A stretch of DNA of 64,000 bases from positions 1 to 64,000 of the forward strand of contig JBQCGD010000167.1 of NCBI GenBank assembly GCA_051955985.1, read 5' to 3'. Of the stretch, positions 34,151 to 42,766 are shown piece by piece; the stretch's first letter is position 1; the number at the start of each line of letters is the position of its first letter. A program made the translations under genes and the position numbers. The notes below the pieces were generated by a model. The model saw only the letters and a program-made list of their open reading frames with translations. It was not told where the DNA came from and ran no database searches. The stretch comes from DATKPA01 sp051955985. GTDB taxonomy: Bacteria > Planctomycetota > Phycisphaerae > WQYP01.

Positions 34151-36592
34151 TCAGTTCAAACGGGTTCCATTGGAGCCGGTGGCCGTGTTCGCAGCGACAG
34201 CGCGGGCGACGGGGCCGAGTTTGACCAGACCGCCGCGGACGGGTTCTTCGGGGTTTCCATTGACGCGGATGGAAGCGGTGCTGATCGGAGAGCTGAACCC
34301 AGAGGAGGTGATGTCTTCTGCGAGCGCACGGTTGAAAACGATCCCGAGGACATGAGCGCCTACGGCATCAAGTTGCGCGATCGCCGATTGAGCAAGGGAA
34401 CGGAGTCCGCCGCGGGAAACCGTAAGGACAACGCCATCGGCTTCGGCCGCGGCAACGCAGGCCTCGAGGCTGCCGAGAACGGGGCCGGTGTCAATGATGA
34501 CGGCATCGTAATGCTCGCGGGCCTGGGTGAGGATGCGACGAAGGAGCCGCGGGGAAAGCTGCGCGGCGTGATTGGCGTTGGCATTGCCCAGAGGGAGGAT
34601 ATCGAGATTCGGCGTACCCGTGGCGCCGATGCAATTCAGGACGGGTTCACCGTCGAGAGCGTCCAGAAGTCCAAGCAAGCTCTCCTGCTGATGCTGAAGC
34701 GCCTGATCGAGTTGTTCCTGGGTGACCACCTTGCGTTCGACGAGAATCTCTCCGAGACGCCGCGATTCCGTTTGTGCCGCTTTGAGCGCATCGTCAATCT
34801 GCTCAGGGCTTGCATGGCCCAGTCGGACAAGAACATCGCCGATCTTGCGGCGAATGACGGAGTTCATGCGGGCAGTAAGCCCCCCACCGATGACGTCGCA
34901 GTCAATCAGGAGGGTCTTGGAACTGGAGGCGGCATACGATAGGCCAAGCGCAACCGCGAGCGATGTCTTCCCATCTCCGGGGGAAGGCGAGCTCACGGCA
35001 ACTACCTGCTGATTATTTGCGGCGCTGATCTGGAGCAGTGTGCGAATGTGGTGGACACAATAAGCGGCGATGGACGCCTGCCCGGGATCGGAGATATCCT
35101 CGGGAAGCCGCGGGAGGACGCCGAGCATCCGGTTGCCGCCGGAGATGCGGGACTGCGCATCCGCAACGTGCTTCACGCGCTGGTCCAGGTAAGCGATGGC
35201 GAGAATGATGCCGAAGCCAAACAGTGCGCCACCAAACGTGCCGGCGGCGGTCATTTGCTTCCGCTTGTCGATTGGGCGGATGTCGGTCGTGCCATTCGTG
35301 ATGACGGAGATGCGGCCGCCGATCTGGTTTTCAACCGTAAGCTGCTGGATGCGTGCCTTGGTCGCATCCAACTGCTCCTGGATTTTCGCCGCTTGATCCT
35401 TCAGGTCCTCGATTTGCAGATTACGTGAACCGAGGTCCTTCAGGTCGGCTTTCAGTTGGGCAATTTCATCGGCGAGGCCTTTGGCACGAAGACGAGCTTG
35501 CTCAATCGAAATGTTCGAAACGCCGGGAATAAGCGACTGCTCTCCAGGCGAAGCATTGGGGCCCGTGCGCACGCGACCCTGGTATTTCCGCACCTGGTCA
35601 TTGATCTGATCTTGGAGTGCCTGGATCTGGGAGCGAACGGAAATCACGTTTGGATAGTTCGCACCGTAGCGATCAAGAAGCTCGTGTAGATTTGCCTGGA
35701 GTTTGCTCAGGGTAACCAGTTCGTCTCGAACCATCGGATCCACGGAGGCAACCATGTCGGCCGTCAGAGTGGGAAGAGTTGTAGACTTCTCAGTCTTAGT
35801 GGAAGCAGCCTGAGTGGCGGCAGCCTGGGTGGTTGCGTCCACCACATTGAGTTCAAGTTGCACGGATTTAAGCTGCGACTCGAGACGATTGAGTTCCTCA
35901 AGCTTGAACTGGTACGTCGTCTCAACGGAAGAAGGACCGAAGTCCTGCGCCATGGAGGCACGGAGTCTTGTGAGCTCCGTCTGGTACTTGTTCTTGAGGT
36001 TCTCAAGGATGTCGCTGCGACGGTTTTCGTCGCCGGTGTTGGCGTCGTCGTAAATGGATTGATACGCCTGGATGATGCACTTCACCGCCGTGCGCGAAGC
36101 GGCTGGATCAGCATCGAAGAAAGCGACCAGAACGTCAATCCCAGTTCGATTTACCTGCAGGTGTGACTGGAAATCGGCGACCGCCTGATCGGAAAGTCCG
36201 CGGCCGAGCGCCCGCCAGTCAGGATTCTGCATGGCCATATCGATCGTACGTCGGCTCTGGATAATCACAAGTTGCGAATCAATGTAGGCATCGAACATCG
36301 GAATGGGATTCGCTTCGTTACTGAAGACACCGGGAACATAAGGTTTAATCTGGATAATGCCGACGCTGCGGTATTCGGGCTTGTTCGCAAGGAAGTACCC
36401 GAGTATTCCGCCGATCAAGGCACCAAGCACTGCAAGCGAAATGGCCCACTTCCAGCGGCCCTTTAGCAGCGTCATGATGATCTTCAGCGGCGAAACCTGC
36501 TGAGAGGCTGCACCCGGCAAACCGCTGCCGGGGTCGAGCATGGGAGCGAGCTCCTGCTCATCTCGATCAATGATGGAAATTTCCTGGCTCAT
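34151..36592 (-). CDS. Wzz/BY-kinase-like chain-length protein with inserted GspE-N-like domain
   Basis: 813 residues. The Wzz part has a membrane helix near residues 50-70, a long periplasmic coiled coil (about 170-430) and a second helix near 445. The cytoplasmic ATPase has Walker A SPSPGDGKTS (about residue 537), Walker A' LLIDCDVIGG and Walker B YDAVIIDTGPV. Two features are unusual. Between Walker A' and B lies an extra block of about 60 residues (RKIGDVLVRLGHASPEQID ... RLGEILVERKVVTQEQLDQA) that reads as the N-terminal domain of GspE/MshE-type ATPases. And the C-terminus, where BY-kinases carry a tyrosine cluster, contains no tyrosine. It probably controls chain length but may not be a tyrosine autokinase. 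The ATG overlaps the epsI stop as ATGA. Confidence 0.85.
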   Translation of the reverse strand: MSQEISIIDRDEQELAPMLDPGSGLPGAASQQVSPLKIIMTLLKGRWKWAISLAVLGALIGGILGYFLANKPEYRSVGIIQIKPYVPGVFSNEANPIPMFDAYIDSQLVIIQSRRTIDMAMQNPDWRALGRGLSDQAVADFQSHLQVNRTGIDVLVAFFDADPAASRTAVKCIIQAYQSIYDDANTGDENRRSDILENLKNKYQTELTRLRASMAQDFGPSSVETTYQFKLEELNRLESQLKSVQLELNVVDATTQAAATQAASTKTEKSTTLPTLTADMVASVDPMVRDELVTLSKLQANLHELLDRYGANYPNVISVRSQIQALQDQINDQVRKYQGRVRTGPNASPGEQSLIPGVSNISIEQARLRAKGLADEIAQLKADLKDLGSRNLQIEDLKDQAAKIQEQLDATKARIQQLTVENQIGGRISVITNGTTDIRPIDKRKQMTAAGTFGGALFGFGIILAIAYLDQRVKHVADAQSRISGGNRMLGVLPRLPEDISDPGQASIAAYCVHHIRTLLQISAANNQQVVAVSSPSPGDGKTSLAVALGLSYAASSSKTLLIDCDVIGGGLTARMNSVIRRKIGDVLVRLGHASPEQIDDALKAAQTESRRLGEILVERKVVTQEQLDQALQHQQESLLGLLDALDGEPVLNCIGATGTPNLDILPLGNANANHAAQLSPRLLRRILTQAREHYDAVIIDTGPVLGSLEACVAAAEADGVVLTVSRGGLRSLAQSAIAQLDAVGAHVLGIVFNRALAEDITSSGFSSPISTASIRVNGNPEEPVRGGLVKLGPVARAVAANTATGSNGTRLN

Positions 36593-37284
36593 GAGCTCTC
36601 TCCGGATTTGATGTCGCGGATCACCGGTTCGGCGGCATCGAGAATGGCGTGAATCGCCTGGTTGCGCTCGGATTCCGGGGTGTCGGGGTCGAAAATCAAC
36701 TGAATTTGTGCAGCTCCATAGAACCGTGCGGCATTCTTGCGTGCGGCATAGCGAAGTTCCTCCATGGTGCGAACCACGCGGCCGTCGGGGAGGATCATGA
36801 AATCAATGACCGTGGTTAAGGCCAACTGGCCGTTTTGTTCTCGGTTGAAGTCGTACTGCATGGCTGGATAAGAGGCGTCGGTCGCGACAGCTTCACGTGG
36901 CGTGGCAGCGCTTTGTGTCCAGCCATTGCCGGGATAGCAGATCGGCGGATAGTGGCCGAGCATGTCGCGGGAATCACGACATTGCACGAGCAACAGCGTC
37001 GCCGAGTGCCCCGTGCGGAGATTGCGGTAGCACCGGCTGATGATCACGTTCGGTTTCAGGAGGGCCGTGGCTGCATCAGGGACTCTCTGGTCCATCCCCA
37101 CCCAGTCGCCGATTTGATAAGGAAGCTTGGCGGCCGCCGCAGCAATGCGCGCATGGTACGGCTCCGCCGAAGCCGGGTTCGTGCGGAGGAATTCTTCAAC
37201 AACCAGACCGCTGAGGAGCACAGCGGTCACAACGGGCGCGAGCAGGTTGATTTTCGGATTCTTCACGGTCGATTCCTCAGTCAT
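36589..37284 (-). CDS. epsI: Exosortase-associated protein EpsI (DUF3485)
   Basis: 231 residues. An N-terminal membrane anchor is followed by a periplasmic domain with the family block CRDSRDMLGHYPPICYPGNG, which holds two Cys and a His, then a long beta/alpha stretch. EpsI occurs beside or fused to exosortases; its reaction is unknown. It overlaps the exosortase gene by eight bases and the Wzz-like gene by four, so the three are translated as one unit. Confidence 0.9.
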   Translation of the reverse strand: MTEESTVKNPKINLLAPVVTAVLLSGLVVEEFLRTNPASAEPYHARIAAAAAKLPYQIGDWVGMDQRVPDAATALLKPNVIISRCYRNLRTGHSATLLLVQCRDSRDMLGHYPPICYPGNGWTQSAATPREAVATDASYPAMQYDFNREQNGQLALTTVIDFMILPDGRVVRTMEELRYAARKNAARFYGAAQIQLIFDPDTPESERNQAIHAILDAAEPVIRDIKSGESS

Positions 37285-38185
37285 AGGCCAGCGGGTGCGG
37301 AGTAATGGGAATCAAGGCCCACTTGAGGAGGCCGACAATCGACAGCAGCATCAGGAATGCGATCGGGAGCATGATCCAACCGCTGATGTCATGAAATGCC
37401 GTTGCAAATTCGTGCGAGGAGTGACCATAGAACCAGAGGGTGGGGATCAGCCGGATGACATTACAGATGATCGCGGCAATCGGACTGCCTGCGATGATGA
37501 TGAGGCGTGCATACCAGCGAAGCGGGGTGCCGAAGGCGAAGGCATAGCAGGCGAGGAATAGGGCGAAGACCATCCGCATGCCATTGCACGCCTCGGCGAT
37601 GGTGACGTCGGTGCCATTGATGCTCAGAAGATTGCCCGAGCGTTCGACGGGAACGCCAATGACATCGAAGACCTGCTGGGTCACAATGGCGGTAGCTTTC
37701 TGCATGGGGAGGGCAATGTTCTCGCGGAGCGTGGCCGGAGCGGGAACGAGAAAGATCAGGACGGCGAATGCGGGAAGGAAATTATAGAGGATATCCTTCC
37801 CTAGAACCGAAAGGATTGCCCCCGCGAGAACCAGGACCGCCCCACCGTGCCAAAACGATTGGAAGCCTTGGTAATAGCCAAAGAGACTCAATGACCCGCC
37901 GAAGATCACCAATGCGGGGCCGATCCAGCCGCCGATGGGCCGGCATTTGCGAAGGCGCCGCCGACGGATCCAGACCATCCAAAAGACAATGAAAGGGACC
38001 AGGAGGACCTGACTGGCTTCTTCGTCGTTAACTCCGATGTAGGGGAAATTCGGTTCAAATCGGAGAACGATGTGGAGGATGTCAGCCCACGCCTGGTAGC
38101 AGGCCGCAAACGCCATGATCACCAGTGCGATCACCGCAACCAGGTGATAAGGGCTCCAGCCATTTCGGGACCAGTTTTTCATCAT
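37277..38185 (-). CDS. Exosortase (membrane cysteine protease/transpeptidase)
   Basis: 302 residues with about eight membrane segments. The catalytic triad can be placed as Cys near 200 in IAEACNGMRM, Arg near 244 in NVIRLIPT and His near 265 in AFHDISGW. It recognises and cleaves PEP-CTERM tails of exported proteins. Candidate substrates in the window are encoded at 8008-8964 and 22419-22997. The ATG at 38185 has AGGA upstream; a TTG at 38209 in frame is an alternative start. The gene follows the nucleotidyltransferase-like gene at once. Confidence 0.92.
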   Translation of the reverse strand: MMKNWSRNGWSPYHLVAVIALVIMAFAACYQAWADILHIVLRFEPNFPYIGVNDEEASQVLLVPFIVFWMVWIRRRRLRKCRPIGGWIGPALVIFGGSLSLFGYYQGFQSFWHGGAVLVLAGAILSVLGKDILYNFLPAFAVLIFLVPAPATLRENIALPMQKATAIVTQQVFDVIGVPVERSGNLLSINGTDVTIAEACNGMRMVFALFLACYAFAFGTPLRWYARLIIIAGSPIAAIICNVIRLIPTLWFYGHSSHEFATAFHDISGWIMLPIAFLMLLSIVGLLKWALIPITPHPLAYD

Positions 38186-38209
38186 GGAGCGCGTTCCTGC
38201 AGCAGGCAA

Positions 38210-39151
38210 TCAGGCGGTGACAATCTCGTCGATGACGGTTTCCCGGGCGCGTACGACCGCACCCGGGCAGATCAGCGAGCGAACAACGACTGCCTCGTCT
38301 CGAACCTCTCCGCCGTCCAGAACGACGGAGTCAAGCAACGAGGCGGAAGAAACAACCGCCTGAGGTCTTTCAGCAATGCTGAAAGTGGAAATCCAGTTTT
38401 CGGAAAAAGGGTCATCTATAGTACGTCCGCTGATCCGATTCAGATGGAATTGGCGGACGGCATTGATGTATTCCGAGAGGGAGCGGATGGGATAACGTTC
38501 GACGGGGTGGCGGACGACGCGGACGGTGTGTTTGGCGGCAATGGCGGGGAGGGCCTGCTCGTTCAGGTCGACGAAGCCGATCGGGGAGATCTGGCGGAGG
38601 GTGCCGACGCGGACGAGCATGATGCCGGTGGGATTGCCGCGGGGCTCGGCGAGGAGGGCGATGTCGGCGTTTGATCCGCCGAGATGGGTGACGAGGGAGG
38701 CGAGGTCGTTGAGGAGGAGGGTGGCGGCGGTGGCGACCAGGACGTATTCGTGGTCGGCATAATTGGTGGTGGAATCAAAGAGGACGCCGCCGGTGCCGCG
38801 GAATTCGAGGGGGTCGCGTTCGATTGTTAGTGGTGTTGAGTCCGAGAGTTGCGGCAGAACGGGGAGGAGGCTCTGGGGGTCGACGAGGACACGGAGCGGG
38901 AGGGAGCGGGAGTGGCAACTGGCGGTCAGGCGGCAGGTTTGTTCGTACCAGTGGCGGAGGAGGGTGGTGTCGGAATCGAGGGGGAGGGCGAGGATGGAGC
39001 GTTTGATGCTTTCGTTGAAGGGGGTGTTGCGGACGACGCCGGCGAGGAGGATGACGGCGCGGAGGTTCTCGAAAACCGCATTGGAAGGGTCAGAAGGGGG
39101 ACAAAGAGTGCTTTTACGGGTAATGGACACGTAATGATCCACGAAAGTCAT
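38210..39151 (-). CDS. Degenerate sugar nucleotidyltransferase-like protein
   Basis: 313 residues. The order of elements is that of NDP-sugar pyrophosphorylases: an N-terminal AVILLAGV strand-loop (about residue 32), a central alpha/beta domain, and a C-terminal left-handed helix start (SASLLDSVVLDGGEVRDEAVVV). The nucleotide-binding loop, normally GGxGTRLxP followed by PKP, reads AGVVRNTPFNESIKRS, so the key Gly/Arg/Lys positions are lost or moved. It may bind a sugar nucleotide without forming it. It is the first gene of the six-gene exosortase operon. No firm family name can be given. Confidence 0.65.
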   Translation of the reverse strand: MTFVDHYVSITRKSTLCPPSDPSNAVFENLRAVILLAGVVRNTPFNESIKRSILALPLDSDTTLLRHWYEQTCRLTASCHSRSLPLRVLVDPQSLLPVLPQLSDSTPLTIERDPLEFRGTGGVLFDSTTNYADHEYVLVATAATLLLNDLASLVTHLGGSNADIALLAEPRGNPTGIMLVRVGTLRQISPIGFVDLNEQALPAIAAKHTVRVVRHPVERYPIRSLSEYINAVRQFHLNRISGRTIDDPFSENWISTFSIAERPQAVVSSASLLDSVVLDGGEVRDEAVVVRSLICPGAVVRARETVIDEIVTA

Positions 39152-39258
39152 GGCCAGGTTCCGCTATTGCCCAAAAGGTATCGACTATCGGGAGGGAACG
39201 CATTGGTTGCATCGTAAATCCGTAAACCGCCCCGGATTGCGATGCGGGAACATCGCAA

Positions 39259-40065
39259 TTATGGGACTATTGCTCGGCGCGAGCGGTTTCGGAGCGACGA
39301 GGCGAACAGTTTGAAGACAAACGGGAGATCGTCCACCAAGTAACGGCGGGCCAGACGGCGCGGTTCCTGGAGGAGGCGGTGAATCCATTCTAAGCCCAGC
39401 CGTTGCATCCACTTGGGGGCGCGTTTGACGTCGCCGCAGACGAAGCTGAAGCTGATGCCGACGCCGATCCACCAGGCGGCGGGGGCGATGTCGCGGAGCT
39501 GGGCGATGAGTTTTTCCTGCTTGGGGGAGCCAAGGGCGACGAAGATGATCTCGGGGCGGCGGTCGGAAATCATTTGCTTAATAGAGGTTATGGCGGCGGG
39601 GTCTTTTTCGAAACCGAAGTTTGGGCAGTGGAGGCCGGCGATCCGGAGGGTGGGGAATTTGTCGCGGAATTTCTGGGCGGCGCGTTCGGCGGTGCCGGGG
39701 TCGCCTCCTAAGAGGAAGATGGAGCGGGAGTTATGCGCGGCGGCCTGGGTGAGGGTCCAGACCATGCTGGAGCCGGCGACGCGCTCGGGGAGCGGGGTGT
39801 TCTGGAGCTTGCTGGCCCAGACGAGGGGCATGCCGTCGGCGACCATAAGGTCTGCGGGGGCACAGAGTTGCGTGTAGGAAGGATCGACGGCGAGGCGACG
39901 CATGTGGTCGAGGTTGGCGGTGACGACCCAGCCGCCTTCGCTTCTGGCGAGGCGGTTCATTATTTCTTGTATTGTTTGGGTTTCGGTGAGGGCGTGGAGG
40001 CGGATGCCGTGCAGGGTGACGGTGGGGAGCGTGGGGGTGACAGGGGGTGTGAGGGTGGAGGTCAT
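39259..40065 (-). CDS. WecG/TagA/CpsF-family glycosyltransferase
   Basis: 268 residues, usual length. Conserved blocks are ANLDHMRRLA, ADGMPLVWASKL near residue 75, FLLGGDPG, and FVALGSPKQEKLIAQL in the C-terminal half. Members transfer N-acetylmannosamine or related sugars to the lipid-linked first sugar. It should act directly after the phosphoglycosyl transferase. The start at 40065 was taken because family similarity begins there; the frame upstream overlaps the neighbouring gene. The ribosome site is weak. Confidence 0.9.
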   Translation of the reverse strand: MTSTLTPPVTPTLPTVTLHGIRLHALTETQTIQEIMNRLARSEGGWVVTANLDHMRRLAVDPSYTQLCAPADLMVADGMPLVWASKLQNTPLPERVAGSSMVWTLTQAAAHNSRSIFLLGGDPGTAERAAQKFRDKFPTLRIAGLHCPNFGFEKDPAAITSIKQMISDRRPEIIFVALGSPKQEKLIAQLRDIAPAAWWIGVGISFSFVCGDVKRAPKWMQRLGLEWIHRLLQEPRRLARRYLVDDLPFVFKLFASSLRNRSRRAIVP

Positions 40066-40123
40066 GCAGGAAAGCGCCACTTTTGGGCGCGCTTTTGTAC
40101 GATTTTTGCACGAAAGACGACGG

Positions 40124-41176
40124 TTAATGGGCGGGTGTCGGGGTGGTTTTGGGCGGGTTTTGATCGTGGAATTCGACGCGGAGCGGCTTGGTTCCGCCGG
40201 CGTGCTGGTTCCAAATTTCGGCACCGCGAATGTTGGCGAGGGTGGTGGCTTTGCGCTTTCCGAGGAGGAGGCACTCCCACTGGTAGCGGCGGAGGGCTTT
40301 TCGGAAGACGGGGTCTTCGTAGCGGGGTTGGTGTTGGAGCAGGGCTTTGACGTAGCCGAGCCACATGTGGTAGCCGCCCTTGATGAGTGGCGGGCGGGCC
40401 ATGCGGTAGATGGCGCTGGCGGTCATGTAGATGAGTCCGGTGCCCATGAAGTACTGGCCGAAGCCGTGGCGTTGGCGACCGGTGGAGAGGCCTTTGTGGC
40501 TGGCGCCCATGGGTCGGAAGTGGATGAAGCGGAGGGCTGGTTCGTCCCAGCTTGCGGCGATCCACCCGAGCTGGCGGCAGCGGTGGCAATCGATGCCGTC
40601 CCACATGACCTGGCGGACGAAGCCGCCGATTTGTTTGAAGCAGGCGGTGCGGTAGAACTTGACGGCGCCGACGGACATTTCATCGCCGATGCCTTCGGAG
40701 ATTTGTTGATCGCCGCGGATGAAGTAAGGTTTTCCGCTGCAGGTACCGAGGCGGGGATTTTCTTCCATGCGCTGCATCATGGTTTCGAAGTAGGCGGGGG
40801 GCATCTGGAGATCGAGGTCGAACTTGCAGACGTAGTCGAAGTCGTTGGGGTTGATGGCGTCGTAGCCGACGTAGAAGGCGTCGATGACGCCGGGGCCGAC
40901 GCTGCGGGCGCCGCGGTCTTTGCGGTGGATGACTTTGATGAAGGGGTGCTTGGCGGCGTATTCGTCGAGGATGGCGGGGGTTTCGTCGGTGGAGCCGTCG
41001 TTGATGATGATCCAGAGAGCGGGTTGGATGGTTTGTGCGACGACGGAGTCGAGGGTTTTGCGGGCGAATTGGGCTTCGTCGCGGCAGGGGGTGATGAGGC
41101 AGTAGCGGCGCGAGGGGGCGGGGCGTTCCGGAGGGAACGGCATGGAGGCGGAGAGAGGGCCTGAGAGGAGGGTCAT
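40124..41176 (-). CDS. Family 2 glycosyltransferase
   Basis: 350 residues, GT-A fold: YCLITPCRDEAQF at the N-terminus, NDGSTDETPAIL, then FDLDLQMP as the DxD metal site near residue 125, and DEPALRFIHFRP towards the end. No membrane anchor is obvious apart from a short hydrophobic piece (GTGLIYMTASAIY). The ATG at 41176 has GGAG five bases upstream; the longer frame from 41239 lacks a ribosome site. It adds one sugar of the repeat unit. Confidence 0.88.
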   Translation of the reverse strand: MTLLSGPLSASMPFPPERPAPSRRYCLITPCRDEAQFARKTLDSVVAQTIQPALWIIINDGSTDETPAILDEYAAKHPFIKVIHRKDRGARSVGPGVIDAFYVGYDAINPNDFDYVCKFDLDLQMPPAYFETMMQRMEENPRLGTCSGKPYFIRGDQQISEGIGDEMSVGAVKFYRTACFKQIGGFVRQVMWDGIDCHRCRQLGWIAASWDEPALRFIHFRPMGASHKGLSTGRQRHGFGQYFMGTGLIYMTASAIYRMARPPLIKGGYHMWLGYVKALLQHQPRYEDPVFRKALRRYQWECLLLGKRKATTLANIRGAEIWNQHAGGTKPLRVEFHDQNPPKTTPTPAH

Positions 41177-41354
41177 GGTTTCTCCAAGCAGCGGAGCTGC
41201 TTGCGTGGGTTCCAGGTGGACTGAGCTCTTCCGTTTCATCGCACGAAAGGGCAGGTCGCTTAAGCGGTAACGGCGAGAAAAACCGTGCGAGGCCGTGATT
41301 TAGGGGGCTACGCGAACAAGGATGACATGAGAAGAGGGGAGTGTCAAATTGAAA

Positions 41355-42644
41355 TCATGGTTGCGTAAGGACTTCGGGTGCGGCAGGTTGGCCGATGTGG
41401 CGGGGCTCTGCCGCAGGGTGGGCGTGAGAAGCGGGCTGGTATTGGGCGAAGAGTTCGGCCATTCCGGCGGCGGTGTGGGCGAGGTTAAATTGGGATGAGA
41501 TCTTCAGTCGAGCAGCGGCACCCATGGTGCGGCGGAGATCGGGGGAGGCGTGGAGTTTTTGGAGTGCGGCGGCGAGGGAGTCGGGGCACCCGGTGTTGAC
41601 AAGGAGGCCGTCGTGGCCGTCATCGATGAGCTCAGGAATTCCGCCGACCTTGGTGGCGACGACGGCGAGTTGTTTGGCCATCGCTTCCATAAGGACGACG
41701 GGGACGCCTTCCATGAAGGAGGAGATGACCATGACGTCGGCGCGGTTGATGTGGGATTGGATTTCATCCTGGCCGACGGCGCCGGGGAAGGAGACGGTGG
41801 ATTCGATTTGTAATTTTTTGGCGAGGTCTTTGAGGTGGTTGGCGAGGGGGCCGTTGCCGACCATGTTGAGGTGCCAGGGGATGCCGCGGTCAGAGAGCTT
41901 TTTGCAGGCTTCGAGGAGGACTGGGTAGCCTTTGATGGGTTCGAGGCGGCCGATGGTGATGATTTCGAGGGGGGCGTTTGGGGATGCGGAGGGTTGCGAT
42001 GGCTTTGGGGTGAAGGCGTCGAGATCGACGCCGCAGTGGACGATGTGGTAGTTGGGCCAGGCGGCGGGGGCGGTCCAGGTTTGGACCTGGGCGCGGCAGA
42101 AGTTGGAGATGCAGCGGACGAAGGCGGCGTTTTCGGCTTTGGGTTTGAGGGTCCAGGAGTCGATGCGGAAGAATTCGGCGGAGCCGTGGATGGAGAGGGA
42201 GTAGCGGAGGGCGGGGGCGAACTTGGTGGCGAGGAGTGCGACGGCGGCGCCGTTGTTGGCCATGTGGACATGGACGTGGTTGAGGTTGCGGCGGAGCATT
42301 TCCTTGGCGAGGCGGATGGCTTCGAGGGTGTAGGCGAGGTGGTGGAGGCGGGATTTGATGCCGGGGGGAGCGAGGCGCTGGGCGGCGAGGAGTGTGCGGG
42401 CGAAGGCGAGGGGGTGGAGGAGGGCGGTGAGGAGGGCGAGGAGCAGGGAGAGTGGGCCGTCGAGGAGGTAGTAAGTTTCCTGGGCGGCGGTGCGGTCGTG
42501 GTTGGAGAGTTGGCCTTCGGGGGTGGGGCGGCGGATGGAGAAGGTGTGGATTTGGAAGTTGAGTGCGCGGAGGGCGCGGATTTCGCGTTCGATGAAGGTG
42601 TGGGAGAGGGCGGGGTAGCGGGTGTTGAGGTAGGCGAGAGGCAT
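41355..42644 (-). CDS. Family 4 glycosyltransferase (GT-B)
   Basis: 429 residues, GT-B fold. The N-terminal domain starts LAYLNTRYPALSHTFIERE, typical for this exopolysaccharide group. The C-terminal nucleotide-sugar domain has ITIGRLEPIKGYPVLLEA, PFHINRADVMVISS-like placement (HINRADVMVISSFMEGVP) and VVLMEAMAKQLAVVAT with the E-x7-E-like pair. GGAA lies well before the ATG. It is the last strongly G/C-biased gene before the composition change at about 42.65 kb. Confidence 0.9.
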   Translation of the reverse strand: MPLAYLNTRYPALSHTFIEREIRALRALNFQIHTFSIRRPTPEGQLSNHDRTAAQETYYLLDGPLSLLLALLTALLHPLAFARTLLAAQRLAPPGIKSRLHHLAYTLEAIRLAKEMLRRNLNHVHVHMANNGAAVALLATKFAPALRYSLSIHGSAEFFRIDSWTLKPKAENAAFVRCISNFCRAQVQTWTAPAAWPNYHIVHCGVDLDAFTPKPSQPSASPNAPLEIITIGRLEPIKGYPVLLEACKKLSDRGIPWHLNMVGNGPLANHLKDLAKKLQIESTVSFPGAVGQDEIQSHINRADVMVISSFMEGVPVVLMEAMAKQLAVVATKVGGIPELIDDGHDGLLVNTGCPDSLAAALQKLHASPDLRRTMGAAARLKISSQFNLAHTAAGMAELFAQYQPASHAHPAAEPRHIGQPAAPEVLTQP

Positions 42645-42766
42645 GAGATTCCTAAGTTCGTCTGCCGATGTTAGAGGGGTCGTCGCTTTGAAGAGGACTT
42701 TACGGAAAACAATTCCATTGACGCTAATGAGTAGCTATGTGACCTCGGACCGATTTCGATACGACG

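Noticed and set aside
39902..41164. 420-codon plus-strand frame opposite the WecG-like and GT2 genes
   Set aside because: Gly/Ala/Val/Asp-rich shadow of the real minus-strand glycosyltransferase genes.
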